A stretch of DNA of 64,000 bases, from assembly GCA_009767595.1 (NCBI GenBank), contig VSDK01010402.1:78163-142162 (forward strand), read 5' to 3'. Both the position numbers and the translations under genes were made by a program. Under the pieces are notes generated by a model. That model was not told the origin of the DNA and ran no database searches. It saw nothing but the letters and a program-made list of their open reading frames with translations. Origin of the DNA: Symbiodinium kawagutii. Taxonomy: Eukaryota; Sar; Dinophyceae; Suessiales; Symbiodiniaceae. Below, piece by piece: positions 12,901 through 23,935 of this stretch (its first letter is position 1; each line of letters opens with the position of its first letter).

Positions 12901-13320
12901 CCTTCAGTAGAATGAGTAAATCATCCTATTTCTTAATGACCTAAAAATAGGTGTCAATAGCGTGAGCCATCAATAGTGTTAATAACCAGCTCATTACCTC
13001 ACCCTATCGCTGGATCATAGTTGTATCCACCATAACTGGTAGTTACCCTAGTTATAAGCCAACGGCTGTAGCTGATGGCCCACCTTGTACTATATAGCTA
13101 CGGTTCATTCCCTCACCCTACAAAGTGGGCCCCCACTAGTTATAAGTTGGGTCATAACCCCTGTAACTGGTAGAAATCAGCCTAGTTAACTTAGTTATGT
13201 GATCAATATCTAACTAAAAATACGCATATGATAAAATCAATGAAAACAAAATAGACAAATAAAATATGACTACTTAAACTACTGGCCTAGTCAAGTTAGG
13301 CAAATCAACCAACCTATTGG
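9975..13320. other. Element-rich non-coding stretch
   Basis: Contains family I (10722, 11632), B (11402), C (10325), A (12590, 12784) and minisatellite drift of both senses with a flip near 12000-12100. A GC-richer patch at 10890-11260 has open plus frames (e.g. SKLRHYLQSIFESPAFSPSL) that might be exonic but lack clear borders. Confidence 0.6.
10722..10820. mobile_element. Family I element, well-preserved copy
   Basis: Ends CTGGTCGGTGGTTTCAACCC and GTTTGAAACCACCAACCAG; core AGTCAACCAACCATTTGTGA and GCTGGGAAAATTAAAAGTG. Other copies: 11632-11730, 28503-28590, 38745-38930 (two in series), 44104-44227, 63397-63450 (partial), 18163-18290 (reversed), truncated ends near 10223, 13782 and 45786, and the ankyrin intron. 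Confidence 0.85.
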
Positions 13321-13328
13321 GGGCCCAC

Positions 13329-13447
13329 CGTTGCGTATCGCTGGATTCACCGCGCTGGTTGGGGCCTCCCCCCGTTCCGTTCCCCCGCCACGGCTCCGAT
13401 TTCGCAATCTGCGACACCACTTTGATCAGCGACTCACTGGCACCGCC
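13329..13447 (-). CDS. Well-bounded candidate internal exon ending at a family D terminus
   Basis: Seen: between acceptor TATCGCTCCAG and donor GTGGGCCCCC lie 119 bases encoding GGASESLIKVVSQIAKSEPW, then RGNGTGGGPNQRGESSDTQ. Codons have mostly G or C in third position, unlike the surrounding AT-rich repeats. The other minus frames have stops or poor composition. The donor GT is the first base pair of a family D end, so the downstream intron starts with a repeat element. The protein is unrecognised: a helical segment followed by a Gly/Asn-rich linker. Confidence 0.5.
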
Positions 13448-14589
13448 CTGGAGCGATAACCCAGGGATGGTAGCACGCTGGTTGGGCAGCTGGATAAGGA
13501 TGGTTATAAGCTGGTTGATATTGGTTAATGGTGGTAAATACTAGGTTAATACTGGATAAGAATGGTAATTATGGTTAATACTGGTTAATCGTGGTTAGTC
13601 TCGTGTTAATAAGCCATTGAACTGGTGGGTAGTTATGATTAAGTGTGGTTAACAGTCCTTAGTAGTGGTTAATAACGGTAAATAACGGTCAATAGCGGGT
13701 AACTAATGAGGGTAACATAATGTGCACTTAAATGATTTAAGCAATAAAATCTGATCAATCAAATAGGTTGGTGCTAGCTTGGTGGTTTCAACCCTCTTAA
13801 AACTCTCAGTCAACGGAACGAATCATCACAAGGTGGGGGTCAGATTCGCCATTTAACTGGTTCTATCTACCAGTGGCCTGGTGTTTTCCCTAGTTATGTT
13901 CACCCACTTAGCTAACTAAGGGGCTCCACCTAAAGTGGATGGCGAAATGGCTAACAATTAGTAACTGTGGATGGCCATGCTACTTAGTTACATGCTTAAC
14001 AATCAGTGACTCATGGTTAGTTCATGGTTTATTTGTTGATGGTTTATCAGGGGATATTTAGTGGCTAATTGTTCATCGATGTATTGCAAATGTTTTGACA
14101 AGCCATGGCTAATAACAAGTGGCAAATAACAATGTTTGGAATGGCTGAATACCAAATCTAGTGGCACTAACTCAGGTAGATGGAAAATGGCGACTACCGA
14201 GCTACCGGTAAACGGCACCACTAGCCATCGTTTCAGTAAGATCATTAGCACGTGACATTCACAAAGATCATTATTGCATGATTGACACCTTGATCATAAG
14301 GGCTACTAATAGTTCATCAGCCACTATATAATTACTGTTGTTTTTTGAGCCAACAAGTGGTAAACAATGAATCATTGATACGCAGTGACACAATGTTTAA
14401 TTTCATTACCACCAAAGGGTCAACAGTGTTGAACAATGATTCCTTGATAATCCGATCTCCGTTGATCACTTCAATCAATTAATCGTTTAATGCATCTTGG
14501 ATTATTAAAGATTGAATTACAATGAATCAATCAACATCTATCTTTAACATTCCAAATCAACCAACATTTCAAATCCACCTGTGTTTACC

Positions 14590-14700
14590 ACCATTTGGTT
14601 AGGACACTGCTGGTAGCTCATGGGCTCCCCCTTTAAAGGGGGCTATAAGGATATCCCTGGCTCCTGGCCTCGCTCCCTCCCAACCACCAGCCACCAGCCA
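14590..14700. repeat. Dispersed repeat J (three copies)
   Basis: CCATTTGGTTAGGACACTGC, then GGTAGCTCATGGGCTCCCCC, then CCAACCACCAGCCA. It matches 813-925 and 26878-26970, each ending in the same AACC(A/G)CCAGCC block. No inverted ends seen, so possibly a short retroposon; a tRNA-like origin could not be shown. Confidence 0.65.
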
Positions 14701-14943
14701 GTTATCAAGCAAATACCCTGCTACTCTTAATCCAATCTAATCACTAACCATTAATTGACAATTAGCTCTTTAACTTATCGATTAGCTATTAACAATCAAT
14801 CAAACTATCAGTTCACCATGCATCAAACATTATGCAATTATGCACCATGAATCAGCCATTTTATCTAAACTAGCCATCATCAACCATGATTGTTGCTTAT
14901 TATCTCCTATCATTATCCCCTATTATTACCCTCTGGTGAACGA

Positions 14944-15028
14944 ACGTGGCAATGGAAAATCCACAATTCTGTGGGTAAAACCATGGGAAATCATCCATTG
15001 AAATGGTGGACTTTCCATTGCCATGAAT
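14944..15028. mobile_element. Family F element
   Basis: CGTGGCAATGGAAAATCCAC to GTGGACTTTCCATTGCCATG, an almost complete hairpin of about 85 bp. Second copy 23963-24044; truncated copy 46483-46530 cut by a family A element. Confidence 0.85.
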
Positions 15029-15030
15029 GT

Positions 15031-15147
15031 GGCTGTGGGTCAAAACCCTGTACCCCTGGTTCCCCTATCATTAACCAGTTTTCCCTATAGTTTTGTTGGT
15101 TATTATCCCCCATGAGTTGGTTGCTTCATATCGACCCATAGCCATAC
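15031..15147. mobile_element. Family C element, well-preserved copy
   Basis: Ends GGCTGTGGGTCAAAACCCTG and TCGACCCATAGCCATA; the core has CCCCTGGTTCCCCTATCATT. Other copies: 1558-1677, 10325-10428 (partial), 18301-18427, 21127-21352 (with an internal insertion), 35073-35187, 43710-43826, 44273-44340 (truncated), 44997-45094, 46299-46388, 49843-49966, 61398-61513. No coding capacity. Confidence 0.88.
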
Positions 15148-15235
15148 GTTTATAGTTGGTAAACCAAAAAAAATCTGCCAATTATGTATCTGGTAATCCT
15201 TGTTGGTTGCCATGTTTACCAGAGGGTCACCTGTG

Positions 15236-15357
15236 TACAAGGTGGGCCCCCAGTAGTTACAAGTAGGGTTATAACCCCTATACCTGGTAGTTAACCCTAG
15301 TTGAGTTAGTTGTAAACCAACCAACACTGTAAGTGGTTGGGGGCCCACCTTGTAGAA
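15236..15357. mobile_element. Family D element, well-preserved copy
   Basis: Perfect ends TACAAGGTGGGCCCCC and GGGGGCCCACCTTGTA. The inside has (G/T)GTTATAAC and ACTGGTAGTTACCCTAG motifs. Other copies: 2078-2277, 6080-6204, 13112-13205, 13836-13935, 15541-15633, 24545-24740 (longer), 27770-27903, 57728-57838, 60697-60800, 62401-62434 (one end only), and ends at 5040-5107, 13321-13328 and 22895-22962. The element contains GT at its first and CTAG/TAAG just inside its last inverted repeat, matching GT-AG splice signals. Confidence 0.88.
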
Positions 15358-15654
15358 TGCAACAGCCATGAATTGCTATGACATGCACCAATTCTTTTGT
15401 TATCATTTAGGTCGGTCAATGATGATATAAGAATGATTTAAGAATTACTAAGGGACTAGTGACAATCATCAACAATCATAGGTTAACCAACAATCATAGG
15501 TTCCCTATCATTAACCCCATTCATCATAAGTTTCTTGTTACCAATCACTAGGGTAACTACTAGTTATGGTGATATAACCATAGTTAAATGGCTTATTAAC
15601 CAACTTATAACTAGGGGGGCCCACCTTGTACCAATCATCAACCCTATGATCCAC

Positions 15655-15793
15655 CTGTGTATCTAACCATTCCTTCAAGGCTTGCCCTTGCCCCGCGCGG
15701 AACGCCGCGGAACGTCGGTCCGGGTCCCACCTCGGAGAAAGGCGCTACGCGGTTCAGGGCCGGCGGCGAGGCGTCGTAGAAATGGGCCAACTT
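15655..15793 (-). CDS. Candidate internal exon, GC-rich, proline/glycine-containing
   Basis: Acceptor GAGGCAACAG and donor ACACAG-GTGGATC bracket 139 bases reading KLAHFYDASPPALNRVAPFS, then EVGPGPTFRGVPRGARASLE, then GMVRYT. The other two minus frames are stopped or Arg/Pro-rich noise. The island is sharply more GC-rich than its flanks, which are family D sequence below and (T/A)GGTT drift above. Protein not recognised. Confidence 0.4.
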
Positions 15794-16877
15794 CTGTTGC
15801 CTCAGTGGAGAACAACCAGTGGTTTGTTATGCTTAGTGTATGGATAATATAGAGGTTCTATAGTGGTTCTGTAGTGGTTATATAGTGGTTAAACAATGGT
15901 TCTATAGTGGTTATATGGTGGTTATATAGTTTATAAGAGTTTCATACTGGCTTTGATGGTTGCCTCAGAGATTCTATCAGAACCACTCGTGGATTCTTCT
16001 ATGGGTGGAGGACAAAATACCTTTTACAAATCCTGCCCTGACCTAAAGTGGGTCGTCCCCTATGCAGCTTTTGGCTCCTTGCGCATGTTGCTCTACATGA
16101 AATAAATTGGAGCCAGGAATTATATCATGTAATGCGATTGGCTGGAGCCTGAATAAAGGTCAATTAATAGGTACATTATAGTTGCTATATAATCTGGCAT
16201 GGTTTATCACAAAGATTTTTAATATAGTTGATTATTGTAGTGGGTAATAATGGTTTACAGTCATTTATAGTGGTTGTAATGATTTATGACAGTGGTTAAC
16301 AATGGTTTATAGTGGTGGTTATGATAACTTGTAATGGTTTGTGGATGGCAACAATGTTAGGCAATGGATAGCTAATAACCATTACCACTAGCAACTAAGT
16401 TGGTGAATAGCTCTCTCTTACCACAAGTGGTGAGCTACCAACAAATGACTAGTAGTTGGTAATGACTCATGGATATGAACAACCATGGTTCACATCTAAG
16501 CACTAGTGGTAAGCAACCAGCATGACTAATGATTCCAATTGGTGGTAGTAAGGAGCAGTGGTAGCAACCAGGGTTTTTACCATTTGTTGTCATAGGTAAT
16601 AGGGGATAACTAATGCTTAACGCATGGTCCTTGACTCGAATACCACTATTGGATAGAACCATGGGTCGTCACTCTTTAGTAAACTATCCCCTGGAAGGTT
16701 GCTTTTTTTCCAGGTGAAATTGAACCTTTAGTGGTATCGTAGCAACTAGTAGCACGTGGTTATTCTACCTGCTGAAAGGACCGTTACTCAATACTCTGCA
16801 TTGATCGAGCAATCAACACTCATCGTATTTCTTCGGCTGATACCCGACACCAAACGGCGCTGGTAGCACTTGGAAAA

Positions 16878-17669
16878 TCATGGTGCTATTGTGGTTGTAT
16901 GTTGGCGATTACTATTGGTAAGAAAATGTGATGAATGAAATCTGCCCGCAATGAAGGTGCAGGATGCGGCGGAGAGCCAACCACTTTGCCGAGACCCAGG
17001 AGGAACATGTTCGACATGGCGCAGGAACTTTGTCCACATGATTACCACCCTTTCCTCCGGTGGCGGAGAGGAGTTTGGAGCCGCAAAAGGACGAAAGAAA
17101 ATCAAATGACCTCGACAACGGTTGTGCAGCTTCTTAGTATGTGTCTCCGCAGCCCGTAAGCCTTGAAGTGCAGGCAGATCCATCGTGACTGTTCCAAGTT
17201 TCAAGGCTAGCAACTTCGATGTTGAGGATCGAAGCAATGCCGTATCATCACCTTGGTTTCACCCAATGTGTTTCGGATGATTTTGCCCCACTGATCCGGA
17301 CTTTGCCAACGGCAGGCGTGGAGCCATGCCGAACCTGTCGTCTTCTGGAAGGTCCACCGTATTCACGAACTGAGCGAACTTCAGGGCGGTGCCTAAGTTG
17401 ATGAGGACAACCGATCTGACGAAGGCTCGATTGCGAGATCACTCAAAGTAAGCCTTCCTGCTCGCATGGTGCCAGTCCCTGGCGTACTGATTGAAGCAGC
17501 GGAGATCAGGACCGAGGCAGCTAGGAACGATTAAACGAGTGCCCCCAGTAGCGTCCAGCTTGGCACGTAGCCACGTGCCGTTGTGCACCGACAGATCCTG
17601 AAGCAACCTCATTGACTTATCCTCGGCATCAATCCTCTCAAATCTGATCAATGATCTATAAACCATCAA
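16878..17669 (-). pseudogene. Unrecognised gene remnant: one frame of about 264 codons with two in-frame TGA codons
   Basis: The same minus frame runs through RFERIDAEDKSMRLLQDL, then GTWLRAKLDATGGTRLIVPS, then YARDWHHASRKAYFE, TGA (17439-17441), SRNRAFVRSVVLINLGTAL, then KFAQFVNTVDLPEDDRFGM, TGA (17259-17261), and NQGDDTALLRSSTSKLLAL on to a third TGA at 16878. Between these stops the frame is continuous with a protein-like composition. Both internal TGA triplets sit where a CGA codon with one C-to-T change would restore the frame. No family was recognised. Alternatives: three separate exons that happen to share a frame, or TGA recoding. A pseudogene is the simplest reading. A likely acceptor (GATCAG) lies near 17655. 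Confidence 0.45.
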
Positions 17670-17962
17670 CTATCCAGCAATTTCAGCTGCAGGGTGGGGT
17701 CTTTTACTTGGCTTGAAGTTGGTTTATAACTAGGGTAAGTATGTAAGTACCAATTGTGGTATCAACCAAAACTAAATGTGTGTTTTTCAAAATAAGGGTA
17801 ACCCCAAATCATCCATTATGAATCATTATTGAGTAATAAACCAACCATTTTTTGGGGTTCCCTACTTGGAGAAACCACCAAATGGCTTACGAATCAACTT
17901 CCGGCTTAACGCTTGAGTGCCCCGCCTTGCAGCCATGCGGAATTTTTGAGCATTTCCATCAT

Positions 17963-18088
17963 CTATTCCGGGCCCAGCATGGCATCCAAACCGGATTCGT
18001 GGGCCCCGTTGATGGAGTTATCCATGACGACCAGTGGGCCCAGTGGATTGATTTGCCCATCCAGGGCTACCACCGTGAGGCTCACCAT
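17963..18088 (-). CDS. Candidate small terminal exon (strand uncertain)
   Basis: Minus frame MVSLTVVALDGQINPLGPL, then VVMDNSINGAHESGLDAMLG, then PE and TAG at 17963-17965, with mostly G/C third positions. CTCGTGAAG upstream could be an acceptor. A plus-strand frame across the same bases (GIFEHFHHLFRAQHGIQTGF) is also open. The island sits between a family A copy and a reversed family I copy. Not recognised. Confidence 0.25.
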   Translation of the reverse strand: MVSLTVVALDGQINPLGPLVVMDNSINGAHESGLDAMLGPE

Positions 18089-18514
18089 CCGTCTTCACGA
18101 GCAACCCCACTTTGTTTGGTGGTGGTTATTTGGTGGAAATAACCATCTTCCAACTATCAACCACTGGCTGGTTGTTTCAAACTTTTGTTATTTTCCCACT
18201 CGTAGTTATGAACAATTGGTTGATAAAAATATTGAAGATATTGTCCATGTTGAGAAATATTAGGTCACAACAAGGTCACAATAACCGGCTGGTTGACTCA
18301 TATGGCTGTGGGTCAGTTCACCCTGTACCCCTGGTTCCCCATCATTAACCATTGGTTTCCTTGTTATTGTTGGTTATTAACCCCCATGAAAGTGGTTGGT
18401 TAACTGCGGCTGACCCAACTCGCCATATTGTGCTTGAAAGGGGTTGACGAAACCCACCGCTGGCGCGGCGAAAAAAGCACCGCGCGGGAACGCGACAAGT
18501 CGAAGCGCGCCCAG

Positions 18515-18603
18515 CTACGTGATGTCCCAGCCAGCCACTGGATACAGCGGTGGATCGGCCAGTCCTTTTGTGTGCCGCGGTGGTGGAAGCTGTGGCGATG
18601 CCA
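18515..18603 (-). CDS. Candidate terminal exon next to the tandem triplication
   Basis: Minus strand: acceptor TGTCATTCCTAG, then a frame reading ASPQLPPPRHTKGLADPPLY, then PVAGWDIT and TAG (18515-18517). The first ~20 bases and the acceptor are part of the repeat unit copied at 19326 and 19978, so the putative 3' splice site has been tandemly copied upstream. A plus-strand frame (KPTAGAAKKAPRGNATSRS) is also open, so strand is not certain. Confidence 0.3.
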
Positions 18604-20692
18604 CTAGGAATGACAGCAGGGGATGGTGAATAGGGACGATTAATAGTGGCTAAATGAAGCTAAATGTGGCTAAATGAAGCTAAATGGCTAGTCAAGTGAG
18701 GGTTAATAATTGGGATCACTAGTAGGGTTAATAGTTGAAGGCCAATAGTTGCAAGTGAAGGCCAATAGTGAAGGTTAATAATGAATCATGAAGGTTAATG
18801 ATGAAGATTTATGATGATCCATAGCCACTACTAGTGATGGTTGGCAGTGGTTGATGACGGTTGGATTTGGTTAGTAAGCTGGTGATAGTTCACGATGGTG
18901 AGTAAGCTTATAGATATGGTTTGTAAGCTAGTGATGGTGAGTGATGGACAATAGCAAGTGATGGTTAATTAATTTTGGTTGTTGAAAGTGACAATTAAGA
19001 TACTAGTGATGATTAGCCAATGATGGCCAACGATGGCTAATGATGGCTACTGATGGGTAGTGGTGGTTAATGATGGTTCATGACAGCTGTTAACTACCAG
19101 ATAGTGAAGGGATGATTACTAGTGGTTAATGATGGCTAGTAAGTACGAACAATGAATAGTGACCAAATGGTCAATGATTCAATGATGCTCAATGGTTTTT
19201 CAGAGTTGGTGACAGTGGTGGCTAGTAGTGGTTGACGACAATGTCATGGTCAAGGTTTAGTGGCGCTGAATAGCAGTAGGGTTAATGATACGGTTGACGC
19301 TGAATAGCAGTAGGGTTAATGTGGCGGAAGCTGTGGCGATGCCACTAGGAATGACAGCAGGGGATGGTGAATAGGGACGATTAATAGTGGCTAAATGTGG
19401 CTAAATGTGGCTAAATGTGGCTAATAGTGAAGGTTAATAATGAAGGTTAATGATGAAGATTCATGATGATCCATAGCCACTACTAGTGATGGTTGGTAGT
19501 GGTTGATGACGGTTGGATTTGGTTAGTAAGCTGGTGATAGTTCACGATGGTGAGTAAGCTTATAGATATGGTTTGTAAGCTAGTGATGGTTAGTGATGGA
19601 CAATAGCAAGTGATGGTTAATTAATTATGGTTGTTGAAAGTGACAATTGAGATACTGGTGATGATTAGCCAATGATGGCCAACGATGGCTAATGATGGCT
19701 ACTGATGGGTAGTGGTGGTTAATGATGGTTCATGACAGCTGTTAACTACCAGATAGTGAAGGGATGATTACTAGTGGTTAATGATGGCTAGTAAGTACGA
19801 ACAATGAATAGTGACCAAATGGTCAATGATTCAATGATGCTCAATGGTTTTTCAGAGTTGGTGACAGTGGTGGCTAGTAGTGGTTGACGACAATGTCATG
19901 GTCAAGGTTTAGTGGCGCTGAATAGCAGTAGGGTTAATGATACGGTTGACGCTGAATAGCAGTAGGGTTAATGTGGCGGAAGCTGTGGCGATGCCACTAG
20001 GAATGACAGCAGGGGATGGTGAATAGGGACGATTAATAGTGGCTAAATGAAGCTAAATGTGGCTAAATGAAGCTAAATGGCTAGTCAAGTGAGGGTTAAT
20101 AATTGGGATCACTAGTAGGGTTAATAGTTGAAGGCCAATAGTTGCAAGTGAAGGCCAATAGTGAAGGTTAATAATGAATCATGAAGGTTAATGATGAAGA
20201 TTTATGATGATCCATAGCCACTACTAGTGATGGTTGGCAGTGGTTGATGACGGTTGGATTTGGTTAGTAAGCTGGTGATAGTTCACGATGGTGAGTAAGC
20301 TTATAGATATGGTTTGTAAGCTAGTGATGGTGAGTGATGGACAATAGCAAGTGATGGTTAATTAATTTTGGTTGTTGAAAGTGACAATTAAGATACTAGT
20401 GATGATTAGCCAATGATGGCCAACGATGGCTAATGATGGCTACTGATGGGTAGTGGTGGTTAATGATGGTTCATGACAGCTGTTAACTACCAGATAGTGA
20501 AGGGATGATTACTAGTGGTTAATGATGGCTAGTAAGTACGAACAATGAATAGTGACCAAATGGTCAATGATTCAATGATGCTCAATGGTTTTTCAGAGTT
20601 GGTGACAGTGGTGGCTAGTAGTGGTTGACGACAATGTCATGGTCAAGGTTTAGTGGCGCTGAATAGCAGTAGGGTTAATGATACGGTTGACG
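18580..20692. repeat. Tandem triplication of a ~0.7 kb unit
   Basis: The landmark GGAAGCTGTGGCGATGCCAC occurs at 18585, 19326 and 19978, giving units of 741, 652 and about 715 bp. Unit 2 lacks about 89 bases (the stretch with GGCTAGTCAAGTGAGGGTTA) and has scattered differences. By eye units 1 and 3 look identical. Inside, the unit is degenerate TAATGATGG drift with its own short direct repeat (GAATAGCAGTAGGGTTAATG). Confidence 0.95.
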
Positions 20693-23340
20693 CTTGTTGA
20701 GAATGGTTGACTGCTGGTCAATGGTTGCTTAGTAGGGGGCCAATCATGGTAAGTTGTTGCAAAGAGTGGTTGCTGACTAAGGGTGGTGGTGGCTGATCAT
20801 TGTTGATATATAATGTTAAACACGCTTAGACAAAGTTTACTAATAATCATGGCTGATGTCAGTCGACAATCTTTAATTTGTTGATAATCAACTAGGTTGA
20901 TGATAATTAAAGCTTGTCTGATGATCAGCAATGATCTTGAACCAACCTTAGCAAAAACGGTCTTGAATTTTCTGATAGTGTTGAAGCAATGGCCAACTGT
21001 TGTAATGATTGATACTCTTCAAAACATATTTCTGAAACATTGCCAATACATCAATAATTGTCTTTTACTATGGTTGTTTACCTAGATACGATGGTTGACT
21101 CCCAACCCATCTTCATCAACAAATGTGGCTATGGGTCAGTTCACCATTGGTCCCCCTGGTTCCCCTATCATTAGCCAGGCAGTTTTCCGGATAGTTTTGT
21201 TGGTCATCAACATGTTTGATAGTGACCAACGCTCGATAAACCTGTTCCCTACTAGTTGATGAATTTTGAGAATGTTTTTGGTAATATTTCTATCAGTTTT
21301 GAAAATGATCATTCCCTAGTATTGCTTGACTAATATTGGCCCACAGCCATAGGTCAGCACCCGCGATGTGACGGCCCATCCGTGGCCAGTTTGGCGAGTT
21401 GATCAGTTTCAGCCATGCCATGGGTGGCCCTGACCCCTGGCTGTTCCCAAGGCCGCTATGACCAGTTTCAGCTTAGAATGGGATCTTAATCCACGTGGTA
21501 TAGCCGTTGTGAATCGTCCTACTAACAAAGCCATTTAACAAGCTGATTACATCTACCAAACTGGTACCATAATTTTCTTCAACAACGAATCGCTAACGTT
21601 TGGGGGCTCCGGTCCTTTGTAGTCCCTGTTGAAACCAAATCTTTGCAACTTGGGATGTTTGTCCATACACTTGGGATTAGCTGGTATATCCCCTATTGTT
21701 TGATATCCCGTGACATCAATCATCTCTGCATTCATACTCGTTAGCCCTTAGCCCATAACCATATCATGGATAATTCTTAATGACCCATAGCCATATGGGT
21801 GTTTCTCGAAATTTTGGGACCCCCAAATCTTCCAATACTCACATTTTACAACAATCAGAACTCAATTTTTGGGGGTTCCGATTTTAAGAAACCACCATAT
21901 CTAGTTGGAATATACCCTATAGCTGTTGATTATGATATTCTATTAATTAATCATTAAAACCATTAAACAACCACCATATCTTGTTGTCTTCATGCTCAAG
22001 TCATTGCAGTACGTTTCTGTCTGACCAGTCGTTAGCTCCGGACATGGTGAAACCGGCTTTGCGAATGGGGTCGTCATTACGATTGCCTTCCCTCAGCCAC
22101 CAAAAATGATCAGTTCAGTAGGCGGGTTTGTCCAAAAATGGCGTTTTCCTATGGCGTGTTCCTTTACTTAATTGGTTCTCTTGAAACTGGTTATTATTGA
22201 TTGGTCAAGGGGTACCGCCATTTTTGGTTGGCAAAAAACATTTTGTCACAATCTCATCACCATGTGGGTAAGACATTTTCATCAATTTGGTAACAAAAAA
22301 CATGTCACAATCACCATGAACCATCTGCTGACCTGGCCCCTGCTCCCGAGGCGCAGCCAAGGGGCTAAGCACCGTCCTCTGATTGTCCGTGAGGGTCGTT
22401 TGCTCCTGAAGCCGCTGACCAGCTGGTTAATGGTCAATTGCAGGGGATAATAAGCAACAATACCAGGGGATATACCAGCTATACATGGCTATGGGTCAAT
22501 ATTGAGCAACCAATAGGTAACTAGCTGGTAGCTGAGTTCATGAATGGTGGAGTTTTAACCGACCGATTCGCATCGTGGTTGTTGTTGACAATCCTTGCAA
22601 CCATTGATTAACCATGATTAACTTGCGGTTGATAGGGGATAAGATAAGTTCACCAACAATAATAGTGAAGCAACTAGAATTGTTGGTTGTTTCTAAATGG
22701 ATTTGTAGAGGGTTACGATGATTACATAATAAGGGTTAACCAACAACAATAAGCAACAAATAATAGCGTAAAATGTACCCAAATATCTAGCGGTTTGTGG
22801 CTGACGGTGCTCATTGAGAATGGTCGGTGAAACGTGGTCAATAATTGAAGTTTGCCCTGCGTGGAACCCAAACGACAAACTATGGACAGCATGTGACACC
22901 AGGTGGAGCCTCTTAGTTAGTTAAGTTGGCATACAACTAAGGTAACTATTAGCTATGGTAGATACGGCGGTTTCTGAAAATAGGCCTATGAGTAAAAGAG
23001 TAAACCCACCATTCTTGGGGGCTCCCAATTAGAAAAAAAACTCTGAATTATCAACAGGGGGCCCGGTCAAACTTCAATCATTTGCCACTTGACGTCGAAG
23101 AACGGAAAAATCGAGGGCAAGCAGCGACAGTGGAGATGATAGCCCTTGATGAACATATTACATGGCTATCCCTACGCTTCCAGTTGCCATGAGCTACTAG
23201 TCGGCAACAAGCCCCCGGCAACAATCGTGGTTTCTTAAGGACAATTGGATGTGGGGTTTCTTGATATGAGGACCCCTGAAAATAATGGATGGTTTCCTTT
23301 AAATGGTTTATGTCAAAGGATGGTACGGAGGGTCCCTATC
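20693..23340. other. Element-rich non-coding stretch with weak islands
   Basis: Family C (21127, interrupted), A (21797, 22970) and a D end cut by A (22895). Possible exons: minus AETGHSGLGNSQGSGPPMAW around 21370-21475 and plus LTWPLLPRRSQGAKHRPLIV around 22325-22450. Both are too uncertain to call. Confidence 0.5.
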
Positions 23341-23598
23341 TGAAAAAAACTATACCCTTCACAGCCTGCCAAATGGCAAAATGTCGCTGGTGCTGGTAGC
23401 TCAATCAAACAATGTCGCAATTGGGACGTTCGGCTTCGCCACGCACGTTGCTGATTCTTGTGATTCTCCATGGGCTGTTGAAAATCGTCTCGAAACTCCA
23501 AAACATTCGTTGCTGCATCGTTCCCATGGGTTGCCAGTAGATCGCAGCCGGGCCTGGCTTTGGAAGCCAGCAAAGCTCTGCAGCTGTTGGCGTCCGGT

Positions 23599-23696
23599 TC
23601 AATGAGATTCCGCGCCCCAGCACGTCTCCACCTGGAACCGATTCGCGCCTGCAGCTAGCTGCAGGGCAGACTTCACGAGAGCCTGGCAAGTCTCGA
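23599..23696 (-). CDS. Candidate terminal exon
   Basis: Acceptor CCCCCCGCAG, then ETCQALVKSALQLAAGANRF, then QVETCWGAESH and TGA at 23599-23601. An ETC motif is repeated at both ends (ETCQ, ETCW). A second minus frame (RNLIEPDANSCRALLASKAR, then GCDLLATHGNDAATNVLEFR) overlaps and continues to about 23345, so the true frame is unsure. A perfect 16-bp palindrome lies inside. Confidence 0.3.
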
Positions 23697-23849
23697 CTGC
23701 GGGGGGCGTTTAGCATTGCGGCCTCAGCTTCCTCAGGCGGCAAAACGGCTCTTTGTGACTTCACGGGTGACTGGAGAGCCATGAAGCGTTGGACGTGCCA
23801 TCAAAGACCCTGCGTTCGCTGCGTTGAGGACTTGCCGCTACCAACCACG

Positions 23850-23935
23850 CTACCAACGCGCCTCGAAGGTGGGTGTGACCTCAACGATGCCGGTGGCGGG
23901 ATTGACCTCAGCGTGGCGAGGTGGGGATAGGAACA
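23850..23935 (-). CDS. Candidate terminal exon fragment
   Basis: Minus frame SPPRHAEVNPATGIVEVTPT, then FEARW and TAG at 23850-23852, with strong G/C third-position use. The upstream border is unclear (CCACGCTGAG is one acceptor option). Unrecognised. It lies next to a family F element. Confidence 0.28.

Larger units (their letters stand above)
13450..15650. other. Element-rich non-coding stretch
   Basis: Families D (13836, 15236, 15541), F (14944) and C (15031), repeat J (14590) and drift. A truncated family I end at 13782. No exon-like island seen. Confidence 0.65.

Noticed and set aside
18580-20692. Possible CRISPR-like array
   Set aside because: The units are ~0.7 kb tandem duplications of drift sequence with no short palindromic repeat and unique spacers.
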